NCBI GenBank assembly: GCA_007115705.1
Contig: QXEO01000236.1
Location: 5,801,434-5,865,433, forward strand
DNA: 64,000 nucleotides
Source: Dactylis glomerata
Lineage: Eukaryota; Streptophyta; Magnoliopsida; Poales; Poaceae
Direction of reading: 5' to 3'
Positions 1 through 10,849 of the stretch are shown here, piece by piece (the first letter of the stretch is position 1; each line of letters begins with the position of its first letter). The notes under the pieces are model-generated. The model was not told the origin of the DNA and ran no database searches. It saw nothing but the letters and a program-made list of their open reading frames with translations. The position numbers and the translations under genes were made by a program.

Positions 1-1792
1 ATCACCATTATCAAATATTTGGCGTTCTTCCAAATTCCATTCTTTAGTAATCTTTTAGTGCAGTAAACATTTTACCTACATCTTCCATTCATCCTATCAT
101 GACAACTTTCATGATCAAGCTACTATAGCTTATGAGGACGAATTGTGAGTATAATATTAGTTCCTAAACCTTTTAGGAGATCTGGACGCCTGGCGTCTCT
201 AATCTGCGCAAATTCTCATACAATACGAGAACATGTGTCTTACTAAATTATACTCTATCACTTTGCAACCAAACATTGTTTTAGATATCACAATATCTTC
301 CACACATGATAGTTTATGAAACAATTCTTTCAACTCCTAGATAACCTTGATACAAAAAACAACTTTTGAATATCAAGGATGATGGAGGCAAGTGTGATAC
401 TTAGATACTAACACTGGAATTGTTACTCTTGATTTAATACTACTTATTAAATTTTATCGAGTAACAAGGGTTTGCTAAAAGTTTGCAATAGGACTTTAAA
501 CTTTAGATTGACATTCAAACAATACGATACCAGTTCGTAAAGTTAACATCCAGAATTCTATAGTTCTATTATCTCAATTATAGCTAATCGCAAGGTAGTA
601 AACGGATGCCAATAACTACAACAAACTATGCAAATTCACTTTGATTTAGTTCATGATAAATTGAGTTCTATAATTCAAAATTACTAAAAGAACTCCCACT
701 TAAAAACAACATCCCTCTTAGTTTTCTTAAGTGATTACACGAACCAAATTCACTATACCGCAACCGATCATCACGTGCAACGGCATAGTTTCAAAGGCGA
801 ACATCACCATGTTCATCATATCAACCATATGACTCATGCTTAACCTTTTGGTTCGTGTTCCGAGGCCATGTCTGTACATGCTAGGCTCGCCAAGTAGAAC
901 CATAGCACTCGCGTGTGTAAAACTGTCTTACATCCGTCGTATGTGAACGTAGAGTCTGTCACACCCGATCATCACGTGGTGTCTCGAAACGACGAACTTT
1001 CTTGACGGTGCATGCTATGGAAGAACACATTTTTATCTTGATATTTATGTGAGAGGGATCATCTTATAATGCTACCACGCGATCAAATCTAAGCAAAATA
1101 AGATGCATAAAAGGATAAACATCACATGCATATATAATGTGATATGATATGGTCCTTCACGCATTCGATCTCCATCTTGTGCGTCATGGCATGATCTCCA
1201 TCATTCCACCGGCGTAGCACCAAGGTCCATGGCGCGCCAACTTGGTTGTCTTCCTCCATTACAATATATCACTTGGATATATATATACGGCATGCAGGCC
1301 ATTTAAATGTAAAGACAACCATATGGCTCCTGCCGGTTGTTTATAACTTTACAAAAAGGATCATCGCATACAATTTGTAACATAAACAATTTGACCATAT
1401 CACATCACATGCCCCTGCAAAAACAAGTTAGACGTTTCTAATTTGTCTTGCATATTTTACGTGGTTTGGGGCTTTCTAGGAAGAACCGTTCTTAACTACG
1501 AACAAGAACCACAACGGTGATAAAAATATTATTAACAACTCTTTGTAAAATAGATCATAACTATAGTGGGAGAAACGTGCACCCGCAAAGCCACATATGC
1601 CGAAGCATGTCAAGTGTGGGACAAGTCTCGTGAACGTGGTCACGTAAGGTTAGTCTCGGGCAGCTTCAATCCCACTATGCCACTATGATCCAAAATACCA
1701 AAAAAATTGCAATAACATGATCATCAACGCCCACATCCACATGTGTTCTAACCGTGCATACCAACTACGCATAGAGATGGCTCTGATACCAC
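1..1792 (-). mobile_element. Copia internal region, left tandem copy (partial, gag-side)
   Basis: This stretch aligns base for base, without indels, to 21980-23771, with roughly ten substitutions noticed by eye. It is the primer-binding-site-proximal part (leader and gag side, read on the minus strand) of a BARE/Angela-like Ty1/copia retrotransposon. No open reading frame of useful length survives, so the coding part is degenerate. It continues beyond the left edge of the window. Because it abuts an LTR that also serves the right-hand copy, it belongs to a second, tandemly joined element. Confidence 0.85.
1780..1791 (-). other. Copia primer binding site (initiator tRNA-Met), left copy
   Basis: On the minus strand this reads TGGTATCAGAGC, the standard copia primer site complementary to initiator tRNA-Met. 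It lies one base from the LTR end. It fixes the element's orientation and shows that the LTR at 1793-3465 acts as 5' LTR for the copy on its left. Confidence 0.9.
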
Positions 1793-3465
1793 TGATGGGT
1801 TCGTAGCATAGAAAACAAAAAAATTCCTACGCAAGAACGCATAAACTGGCCAAGGTACTCTACGAGATGGTAGCAACGGAAACTAACCCTCGACGACCGT
1901 AAGCGGGGATTACGTTCCCGCACAAATGTTGACGATGGAGAGTTGGTGAAGACACACGTAGTCGACGTAGTTGTTCACTTGACGTAGTCGACGTCGTGGT
2001 TCACTTGACGATCACAAGATCGTGTACCCGGCGCCACAAGCGGCAGCGCCCCCGTGCTCGGTCACACGTACAGCTCGACGTCGACTCCTCCACGCCCTCG
2101 GTCCAGCGGGGCAGCGGAAGAAGGGATCCGCCGGACACTCCTCCACACACTTCACCAAGTGTATGAACTATGAACTACAATTCCGGCAGAGCTTCGCTAA
2201 GCCAGGACGGCAAGTGGGCAGCAACTATGCAAGGGAGGGGAGGATCAAGAAGTGTGTGTCAAGGGAGAGAGGGAGGGGTTTATATAGAGGAGGAGGGGCA
2301 GCCAAGGGGTGGCCGGCCAAGGGGTCTCCTCCTCTTCATTGTCCCCTCTTCATTCCCATTATGGTGATAACTCCCTCATCAACATGAGGTAACCCCCATT
2401 TTAATGCATGACATTCATGCTAATTAAAATTCACACTTATTGATTTAATAAAACATTTTATTTCTTTAATATTTGTTAATTCATTCAATTAACAAACATT
2501 AACAAATACACCCTCGAGTTATTTCGATATCCGAAACAGTTTCGGTGCTTTTCTGAAATAACCCTCATGCTGTCCTGTAATTCAATCGGAGTATCGTATC
2601 CACTCAAAAACGACGGCGAACCTTAAGTGTGTCACCCTACGGTTCGTGAATAACGTGGACATGATCGAGACTCCTCTCCGATCAATAATCAACAGCGGGA
2701 TCTGGAAATCCATGATGACTCCCACTTACTCAACGATGAACTAGTGATCGTGTGAACCAGTAACGAACATAGTTAATTCCTTTTGTCTCGCGATATTATT
2801 ACTTGTCCGAGATCCGATCATTTGGTAACAACCATACCTAGTTCGATCTCGTTCCCGACAAGTCTCTTTACTCGTTCCGTGATAATGCATTCCTGTGACC
2901 TAGTCACATGCTTGCAAGCGATTCCAATGCAATATCACCGAGAAGGGCCCAGAGAATATCTTTCCGTCATCCGATGGACAAATCCCACTCTTGATCCATG
3001 AGCCTCAACTAATACTTTCAGAGTACCCAAATCAACCTTTATAATCACCCTATTACGGTGTGACATTTGATATCATCAAAGTACCCTTCCGGTATCAGTG
3101 ATTAACATGATCTCATGGTCTAAGGATTAGAACTACTTCGCATGAGTTTGATATAGCAATGAACTTGATGACTTGATCGTTTTGCTATTCATACTATGGG
3201 TGTGAGTGTTCATCATATCATTCTTCTAATGATATGACCCCGTTATTAACAACATCCAATGTTCATGATCAGGAAACCTTGATCATCAGTTAATCAACGA
3301 GCTAGTATAAAAGAGAGGCTTTACTAGGAACCTTTTAGTTTATTAATCACACAAGTATTAATGTTTCCAATTAATACAATTCTAGCATGAGAAATAAACA
3401 TTTATCATAAACATGGAATATGATAATAACCACTTTATTATTGCCTCTCAGGCATATTCCCTTCA
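1793..3465 (-). repeat. Copia LTR A, shared by two tandem internal domains
   Basis: A BARE/Angela-like LTR of 1673 bp. On the minus strand it begins TGAAGGGAATATGCC and ends CCCATCA, giving TG...CA termini. The copia primer site lies on its left side and a purine-rich tract (minus strand AAGTGGGAGAC) lies on its right side. It is therefore both the 5' LTR of the left internal copy and the 3' LTR of the right one. It matches LTR B (23772-25446) with about twenty differences noticed by eye. Short ORFs inside it are shadows. Confidence 0.9.
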
Positions 3466-6289
3466 GTCTCCCACTTGCACTAGAGTCAATAATCTAGTTG
3501 ATACTTGCGTATATAACACTTATGGCTTTCATGTGTTATCCGAACGCGTTGCAGTGGTTAATCTGATCTCCAGATCTGACACTTTCAGTTCTGTGTGTAT
3601 TTGCATGTCTTTGCGTCTCTACGCATCACTCATTCTCAAATGAGATAGTTGGGTATAAATTTGGTCCTTTGGTGAGACCTTAGTTCCTTTAGCTAAAATC
3701 ATGTTGTCACTATTGTCGCACAATAGATCTTCACAGTAATAGCCAGCTTGGAACTACACCTAGTTTGATAACAAACTTCTTGACACAAATGCCCTCTTTT
3801 GCTACTTCTAAAGTAGCCATATACTCAACCTTTGTTGTAGAATCCATCACAATGTCTTAACTTTGGAACTCATCCAAATCCATCATGGAACTTCCTTCCA
3901 TTACATTGTGCCACCTAAACATACAGCTAAAATTGAGATAAACTTAATTTGTATCTTGTGACAAACCTAGTATCAATGTAACACTTTACAATGAATTATG
4001 TGTCACTTTGTCATACATAATATATATCCTTAGTCCTTCCAAAGCACATAAGGATATCTCTACTATTGACCAGTGATCATCTTATGACTTTTATCACTCT
4101 GGTATATGCTCATAACATTTAGAGCATAGGACATATCTGGATATGTACATATCATGGTATACATGATCGATCAAATCATTCATGTGGCTTCACTCATCAA
4201 GTGTCAAAAACACCTGAATCTTGTTTCAACCTCTTCCATGCGACAAGAACTTTTCTTGTTGTTTCCATATTGAACTTCATTCAATATTTCATCTATGTAC
4301 TTTGGCACAACCATATTGGTACCTCGATCTATCTATATAGACATCGAGACCCAATATTTTGGTTTTGCCTAAGTCTTTCATTGAAATCTAATTTTAATGA
4401 AATTCTTAACCTATGCCAATAAAAGATACATTATTTCCAATTAAAAATATGTCTTCTACATAATGTACTAGAAATATGTCTCAGCGCTCCCACTTAATTT
4501 CTTGCAAATGCAAGCATATTCATCGTATCTGATGAAACTAAACCTTTTAATTATTTCATCACGGTGAATATTCCAACTCCGCGATGCTTACTTCAACCAT
4601 TGAAGTTTGCATGCCTTTTTAGCATCCTTTGAATTTACAAAACCCATTGGACCATGTCATGTACATGTCCTAGGTAACCATTCTATTAGAAGAATGTTGT
4701 CTTGTTTGTTCAACTAACATATACCAAACTTGGCATATGTAGTGGTTGCTACAGTAATCCGTCCAGACAAAATATCACTATGAAAGATCAAATCTTGTCA
4801 CAGTCAACTCCTTGAACACAATCGTAAACTCTTTTAACGATGTGTCGACTATTTCATAGATGTTAAACATCCATGTCTGTCTTTATAGATCCTAACACGT
4901 TCATTAGGCTTCATGCCTTTTGAGGGTCTTCCAAGTTCATAAACTTAGTTTCTCGTGTATGGAACTATCACGGATTTTATGGCTTCTAGCCATTTGACGG
5001 AGTCAGGGCCCATCATTGCTTCTTTGCATGCAGTCGGTTCATCATTGTCAAACAATAACGATTCATTCTCAAATCTAACTATTTGATTGTTACCCGACTC
5101 ACGCGGTTCAATAGGAACTTTGATCTATGTGACCACAACCTTTGAGGTACGACAGCCATGCGCATTGTGGCCGCCTCCTTCCCAGCGCTGCGCTACTCAG
5201 CACATATAGCTTAGGTTCAATAACCCAATCAAAGTTCTATTGTCCTCCCACTTGACTTTTTGCAAAAAATTCCTTCTCAAGAAACTTGACGTTTTCAGCG
5301 ACAAACACTTTTGTCTTCAGTGTTCTGGAGGAATACCCAACAGTTACTTTGGGATAACCTACAAAGACGTATTTATCCGACTTTGGTTGTAAACATTTTA
5401 CATATGCCTAGCATACCAAAATTTTAGAAAAAACAACTTGGGTTTTATCCCATGCCATAACTCATATGGTATCATTTCAACGGATCATGATGGCGCTCTT
5501 TTCAGTGTAAAAGCGGTAGTCTCTAAAGCTTTATCCTTAAAATATAATGGCAGTTTTATATACGACACCTTTGATCCAACGATGTCAAACAAAGTTTGAT
5601 TTCATCTCTTGAACACTCCATACTCCTATGGTGTTTCGGGAAATACAAGTCTATGGAACGATTCCTCAACTTTTAGGTGTTTGCTAAACTTGTAACTCAA
5701 ATATCTTCCTTTATGATCAAATCATAAATTCTTTATTCTCTTGTTACAATGATTTTCAACTTCAACTAGAAATACTTTGAACAATATTCAAATATTTCAT
5801 GCTTCTTCCTTATCAAGTAAATATACACATATATCTACTCAAATCATTGGTTAAAGTAAATGAAGTTCAAGAATTCACCATATACGGCTACACATAATGG
5901 ACTATATACATCAACATGTACAATATCCAATAAGTTAGTCGTCCGTTCTTCTTTGGCCTACAAACGGAGTTTTAATCATCTCTAGGAAATTTTCACAAGC
6001 GTCAATTGATTCAAAATCAAAAGACTCCAAAATCCCATCAACATGGAGTTTCTTCATGTTCACTTTCCAATATGATTTAAACGGTGGTGTCACTCATAAG
6101 TGATCTTCTAATCATTTGTCTTAAGACATTTTTAGCATCAGTGTTATGGATGTGATTTCTCCAACAAGATAAGCGTTCATTCATCTTTTATGAATGCGGT
6201 AATAATTTGAACAACCATTGTTCTCATAATACCAGAACAAAATAACAATTATTCAAATAAATCTTGAAGGCTAGGTTTAATTCCAACGA
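3466..6289 (-). pseudogene. Degenerate copia pol-side internal region
   Basis: This is the PPT-proximal part of the copia internal domain on the minus strand, starting with the polypurine tract next to LTR A. Its nucleotide pattern resembles the integrase-to-RT/RNase H part of Triticeae BARE/Angela copia elements. Stops in all frames leave only fragments under 80 codons. It is cut at 6289 by the Tat1 insertion and resumes at 21611. The two parts together give about 5 kb, a normal size for a BARE-type internal domain. Confidence 0.7.
6285..6289. other. Target site duplication AACGA, left of Tat1
   Basis: AACGA directly precedes the TGTCGG start of the Tat1 5' LTR. The same five bases follow the Tat1 3' LTR at 21606-21610, which proves a single integration event. 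Confidence 0.97.
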
Positions 6290-7260
6290 TGTCGGGGGGA
6301 TGACCCCCGGTAGGGTCAAGAGAGTAGAAAGACACAAGGCTATGATTGACTTTATGCCGGGTTATCAAGGAAGGGCCTGGCCGGAATATAAGAGCATCGG
6401 CCAGGCCGGCATATAATGTGTATCCCGGCTGATACTTGGATATGCCGGCATAGCCGGAATACTTATAAAAGTGTGCCGGCATATACTTAGATATGCCGGC
6501 CTAACCGTTTGGTGTGTTGTGCAGGAGCAGGGGAGGCCGGATTACCCGACCCTCGTAGGTCGTTGGTCCGGCATATAAGTCCTGGGTATGGCCAACGGTC
6601 ATATCCGGGATACTTAAGTCAACCAAGGTGTCACATCCCTACAATCAAGGAAGAAAACATCCAAGCATGGTAGCAGAGTAAGATGGCAGGGTGCACAGTG
6701 GAGGTTACCTACCCTCACTGTGCACAAGTACGAGCTTACCGCACAGAGGTAAGGCCACAGTTCAAGAGGTACAAGGTACAGGGATATGGCGTCCCATCGA
6801 GAGCAATCAGGGGCGAAGTCAAGGGTCTCTGCCATCGCCACCAGCTCCTGTTTGGAGTGTAGCCCTTGTCTTGTGGTCTTGTATGACCGTTGTAACCCTG
6901 GCCACCACTATATAAGGTGGCATAGGGAGCCCTGGTAAAGGGTGGAACGTTGGTTGAAAGGTAGAAGGTTGATAGCTGGAAGAAGGTTAGAAGGTTGAAG
7001 GTTTCTACACTTAGCAGTTCATCTTCCTTCTCTAGCAGAGAGCTTGGAAGCACCATTGTGGTGTACTACATCGATCCATATATACAATCAGTAGAGCAGG
7101 AGTAGGGGTGTTATCTCCTTACGAGAGCCCCGAACCTGGGTAGATCAGTGTCTCTTTTCTGTCGTGCTCTTTAGCTCGTTCCCCTCTCCCGAATCCTCCA
7201 GCATCTAGTCGGCCCCCATTTAAGCCATCCTATGGCATATGTTGTTTCACCACGACGACA
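6290..7260 (+). repeat. Tat1 5' LTR
   Basis: A 971-bp LTR that starts TGTCGG and ends CGACGACA. It is identical by eye to 20635-21605. It is rich in the motif GCCGGCAT. The small ORFs it contains recur unchanged in the 3' LTR and are not genes. Confidence 0.97.
6909..6915 (+). promoter_or_regulatory. Tat1 LTR TATA box
   Basis: TATATAA in a GC-richer setting inside the 5' LTR, about 345 bp before the LTR end. It is the likely core promoter for the sense genomic RNA. The same box is at 21254-21260 in the 3' LTR. Confidence 0.65.
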
Positions 7261-7262
7261 TT

Positions 7263-7280
7263 TGGCGCCCACCGTGGGGC
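7263..7280 (+). other. Tat1 primer binding site
   Basis: TGGCGCCCACCGTGGGGC begins two bases after the 5' LTR and ends in the usual position for reverse-transcription priming. The TGG start matches a tRNA CCA tail. I do not assign the tRNA with certainty. Tat2 has a related site. Confidence 0.8.
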
Positions 7281-7291
7281 ATCAGATCGAT

Positions 7292-9412
7292 ATGCTGGGC
7301 GGAGTGTTCATTCGGACGGGGTCTGTGATAGCAGCTTCGGGAGTGCGCGTGGTCTCTGGCCTCGTCCAGAGGCTAGGCTCGCTCAGTTTCGTCAGTGACA
7401 ACGCCGGTTGTCTCGGTGGCCGGCCGTTCCCCAGGGATGGCCGGATTATGTCTTTCGGTTCCCACGAGGTGTACGTGGGAACTGAGAGAATTTGCAGGAA
7501 GGAGGTGCTGGTGGCGTCGGATCCTCCGTCACATCGGCTGGCTCACGCTGGGCGTAGCGCTCGCTCAGTAGAGTCGGCTGAGGTGATGATGGCCGGCACA
7601 TCCGTGCCGCCGGCGGAGGATGCCGGCAAAGCAGCAGCGGTCGGAGCTTCTCCTCCGGAGCCGCCGAAGGTCAAGAGGTCGGCGCGTCCTCCGTTGGAGC
7701 GTGCGGAGAACCTGGCCGGCACTTCCGGTGTGCCGGCTAGGGGCGAGGTTCTTCTTCCCATCATCGACCGGCTTCTCGAGCCGGTGCGATCCGGCGTTGA
7801 TCTGGAGCAGGCAAGGGAGGTCCTGGAGGGATCTCGTCAGGCCCTCGTCGACGAGGCCCTGGCCATGAACCAGGAGCGCGAACGGTTTAACCGGCAACTC
7901 CGTGAGTATGAAGCAGCCCATGGTTTTACTCCTGTAGTAATGCGGCCTAGCCGGATAGAAGAGGTTAGAACTAGAGGCAGAAATCTTAATGCTGAGATAG
8001 GAAAAGATGCTAGAGATAAGAGTCATACTGCAACCGCTGCTATAGGAAAAGATGCTAGAGAAGATGCTAGAGAAGAGGTTAGAACTAGTACTGTGCCTAA
8101 GGTAGTCTATAGTTCGCCAGTAAAGAACCTTAGAGCAGCGGCCGAGGTAGCTAAGGATTTATCTTGTTTATCCGGCGAAGCACTGCGTGAGCAGCAAGCC
8201 CGGCTTAACCAACTTTTGTCTGAAGCTACAAAGCAGCAGGAGGCCTTTAAGAAGGCAAACCCAGGTGCCGGGGCATCCCAGTTCATTGTGTCGGCAGGAG
8301 GTGCCGGCGCGAGGTCGAGGGGCCAAGCCTCGTCCCCGCATCCTAGCGCCCGGCGTGCCGGAAGTGTGACCTCTGGCCGCCGGGACAAGCAGATCCAGGT
8401 GTACGATCCGGCTGCCGCCGGAAAGCAGGCGGTGGTGCAGAAGAATGTCGGCCAAGCTGACAAGTATGTCGGCAGCAAGAAGCCCGGCCAGAGTATGCCG
8501 GCCGGGCATGAAGCAGCAGCGGCCGGTGGTGGCCGGAGTAACAGTGCAGTCCGGCGTCAGCAACAGGGCGCCGGAGGTGCAGCGCAGCAGCAGGGTGCAG
8601 GCCATCCGGGACATCGAGAGGATGACGGCAATTCCGCCCTTGCCAGGGCGGGATATCAGCAGCAGCATCAGCAAGGCCGGCATAGTGAGCAGCATCAGCC
8701 GGAGCAGCAGCAGCAGATGATCGCAGGCCCAATAGCATCCCGGCTTGGACCTCGGTCCTTGGAAGCCAATGATGCACGTTTCAAGCTGGACAAGCTCCAC
8801 CAATCAGAGTTGGTGGAGAGACAAGGAGCTCCGGGCCCTATGTGTTTCGGACCCCGGATTATGGGGGAGCCGGTGCCTTACTTCTTCCAGCCCGCGCGTG
8901 GCGCGAGGACATATAATGGCAGTACGAAGCCGGAAGATTGGTTGGAGGATTACTCCACAGCGGTGAACATCGCTGGAGGAAACCTCAGATGGGCGGTACG
9001 ATATGTGCCGCAGATGTTGGAAGGTCCAGCCAGGATATGGCTGAATAATTTGCCGGCCGGGAGTATCAACGGCTGGATTGATTTCGAAGAGCAGTTTGTG
9101 TCGAACTTTACCAGTACATACAAGAGGCCCAACCGTCCGCAGCAGCTGGCTAACTGCCGGCAAGGAGTGAATGAGACTGACCGTGACTATCTGACCAGGT
9201 GGTGCACGTTGCGCAATTCCTGCGAAGGAATCAATGAGCAGCAGGCCATCATGTGGTTCGCTCATGGGTGCCAGCATGGCACCATGCTGTGGCAAAAGCT
9301 TCAGAGGCAAATGCCGGCCACGCTGGCCGAAACAATCAAGATCGCTGATAGTTATGCTCTGGGAGATCCCAAGCAGCCCAGTCTCGATTCACAAGGACAG
9401 GGGCAAACCTAG
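7292..9412 (+). CDS. Tat1 Gag (N-terminal 706 codons, ends at in-frame TAG)
   Basis: Structural polyprotein of the Tat1 element. The ATG at 7292 is the first in-frame start after the primer site. The frame also runs back into the LTR, but that part is upstream of the leader. The N-terminal half is low-complexity with a repeated GKDARE-type segment (about 7995-8075) and a Gln/Gly-rich stretch (about 8500-8730). The C-terminal part (about 8860-9370) matches the retrotransposon Gag capsid domain, with an ARIWLNNLP motif and a downstream FAHGCQHG helix region. The ORF closes at TAG 9410-9412, but the same frame continues open beyond it into the nucleocapsid and protease. The TAG is therefore either a mutated Gln codon or a readthrough site. 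Confidence 0.85.
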   Translation: MLGGVFIRTGSVIAASGVRVVSGLVQRLGSLSFVSDNAGCLGGRPFPRDGRIMSFGSHEVYVGTERICRKEVLVASDPPSHRLAHAGRSARSVESAEVMMAGTSVPPAEDAGKAAAVGASPPEPPKVKRSARPPLERAENLAGTSGVPARGEVLLPIIDRLLEPVRSGVDLEQAREVLEGSRQALVDEALAMNQERERFNRQLREYEAAHGFTPVVMRPSRIEEVRTRGRNLNAEIGKDARDKSHTATAAIGKDAREDAREEVRTSTVPKVVYSSPVKNLRAAAEVAKDLSCLSGEALREQQARLNQLLSEATKQQEAFKKANPGAGASQFIVSAGGAGARSRGQASSPHPSARRAGSVTSGRRDKQIQVYDPAAAGKQAVVQKNVGQADKYVGSKKPGQSMPAGHEAAAAGGGRSNSAVRRQQQGAGGAAQQQGAGHPGHREDDGNSALARAGYQQQHQQGRHSEQHQPEQQQQMIAGPIASRLGPRSLEANDARFKLDKLHQSELVERQGAPGPMCFGPRIMGEPVPYFFQPARGARTYNGSTKPEDWLEDYSTAVNIAGGNLRWAVRYVPQMLEGPARIWLNNLPAGSINGWIDFEEQFVSNFTSTYKRPNRPQQLANCRQGVNETDRDYLTRWCTLRNSCEGINEQQAIMWFAHGCQHGTMLWQKLQRQMPATLAETIKIADSYALGDPKQPSLDSQGQGQT

Positions 9413-10849
9413 GGGAACACCAGCAATGCCGGGAGACCAGGGCAATACTATCGCCCGGATAACCGGAATAAGAGGAGAGATGAGCGGCCGGATTATCGGT
9501 ACGGAGCAGCACAAGTTGCAGCTGTGGAGGAAGAGCAAGGGGGCGCCGGCAGTAGCCAGCGTCCGAGATATGAGAACTATCAGCAGCCTCAGCAGCAGCC
9601 GCAGCAGCAAGCACAGATGTTCCAGAAGAAGAATGTCTGGACCAACAAGAATGCCGGCGGAGCCGCCGGCCAGAAGAAGCAGTGGCCGAAGTATACAGTG
9701 GGTCTTGCCATGGACAAGCCTTGTGTGTTTTACACATTCCAGCCGGGAAAGCCGGCAAGGAATTTGACAAGGAACTGTTCATGGCTGGACGACATATTAG
9801 CAGGTCGTGCAGGTCCCTGGGGACCGGCTAGAACCTCTGTCCCGGCAGCTCCATCGCCGTTGACAGGTGCTAATACAATTGTAGTCCCACCTAGGCCGGT
9901 TAATCCTGGGAATCAGAGCAACGCCGGAAATGCCGGCGTAAATCAAGTTGACCAGAGCTATAATCCGGAATATAACGCCGGAGGCCCAGGAGCGGGCCGG
10001 AATGAGTACAAGGAGTATGATCAGAGCTATATGGTCTTTGAGACCGAGAGAACAGACAAGCAGAGCTTGTACCGCCGGAGTCTGGAGGTGAATGCCGTTA
10101 TGTCGGCTGTGCCAAAGCTGATGTACTGGTCTGACCAGGCTGTTGGTTGGGACAGGGCAGATCATCCCCGGGTCATGCCAAATCCCGGCGGATATGCTCT
10201 GGTGATGGATCCGACATTCGTCGGGCCGGCTAATAACGTGAGATTCAGCAAGGTCCTCATTGATAATGGAAGCAGCATCAACATCATGTATCGAGATACG
10301 ATGGAGAAGCTGGGAATCAAGGAAAATATGCTGGAACCAAGCAAGACCACGTTCCACGGCATTGTGCCGGGACTTTCGTGTGCGCCGATGGGCAAGATCC
10401 GGATGGATGTCATGTTTGGCAGTCGGGATAACTGCAGGGTGGAAAACCTCATGTTCGAGGTGGTTGATCTGGAGAGCCCCTACCATGCTTTGCTGGGTAG
10501 ACCGGCACTGGCAAAATTCATGGCCTCTACGCATGTGGCGTATCTGAAGATGAAGATGCCGGGACCCAAAGGAGTGATCACCATCATTGGTGATTACAAG
10601 CGTTCGATGGCATGTGCCACCGCCGGATCCAATCTGGCCGAGACTCTGATCATTGCAGAGGAAAGGAAGAGGCTCAAGCGAGTAGTGGAGATTGCTGAGA
10701 CGGTCGTGGCCGGCAAATATATGCCGGGCCTGACAAATCCCGGCGGCAGTGCTTCTTTTCAAGTAGGCAAGGAAGTCAAAAAGGTGCCTCTGGATGAAGC
10801 TTTCCCGGAGCGCCATGCCCTGGTTGGGGCAAGTCTGGATCCCAAATAG
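9413..10849 (+). CDS. Tat1 Gag C-terminus plus aspartic protease (same frame as gag)
   Basis: Continuation of the gag frame after TAG 9412, ending at a second in-frame TAG at 10847-10849. The first part is basic and Gln-rich. A nucleocapsid-like knuckle follows at 9722-9778 with both outer cysteines, but the usual His positions are Tyr and Asn. The aspartic protease follows, with active site LIDNGSS (catalytic Asp codon 10262-10264) and a downstream LLGRPALAKF flap/helix region typical of Tat proteases. The segment after the stop (ESELISFLRENRDIFAW) is the conserved lead-in to RT, so the stop splits protease from RT. The first ATG inside this segment is at 9524. Confidence 0.85.
   Translation, partial: GNTSNAGRPGQYYRPDNRNKRRDERPDYRYGAAQVAAVEEEQGGAGSSQRPRYENYQQPQQQPQQQAQMFQKKNVWTNKNAGGAAGQKKQWPKYTVGLAMDKPCVFYTFQPGKPARNLTRNCSWLDDILAGRAGPWGPARTSVPAAPSPLTGANTIVVPPRPVNPGNQSNAGNAGVNQVDQSYNPEYNAGGPGAGRNEYKEYDQSYMVFETERTDKQSLYRRSLEVNAVMSAVPKLMYWSDQAVGWDRADHPRVMPNPGGYALVMDPTFVGPANNVRFSKVLIDNGSSINIMYRDTMEKLGIKENMLEPSKTTFHGIVPGLSCAPMGKIRMDVMFGSRDNCRVENLMFEVVDLESPYHALLGRPALAKFMASTHVAYLKMKMPGPKGVITIIGDYKRSMACATAGSNLAETLIIAEERKRLKRVVEIAETVVAGKYMPGLTNPGGSASFQVGKEVKKVPLDEAFPERHALVGASLDPK
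9722..9778 (+). other. Degenerate CCHC zinc knuckle in Tat1 Gag
   Basis: The codons read C-x2-Y ... N-x5-C around CVFYTF and LTRNC. In the matching region of Tat2 the pattern is C-x2-H ... H-x4-C. Two metal-binding His positions thus appear lost in Tat1 although the rest of the neighbourhood is conserved. Confidence 0.5.

Noticed and set aside
2022..2387. 121-codon ORF, repeated at 24001-24366
   Set aside because: It lies inside the copia LTR in the wrong strand for coding, and its presence in both LTRs just reflects their identity.
6614..7056. ORFs of 74-106 codons in the Tat1 LTR
   Set aside because: Identical copies occur in the 3' LTR; they are repeat shadows with no protein features.
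8107..8803. Minus-strand ORFs of 123-211 codons opposite Tat1 gag
   Set aside because: They mirror the GC-rich gag codons. The plus frame has the capsid and protease motifs.
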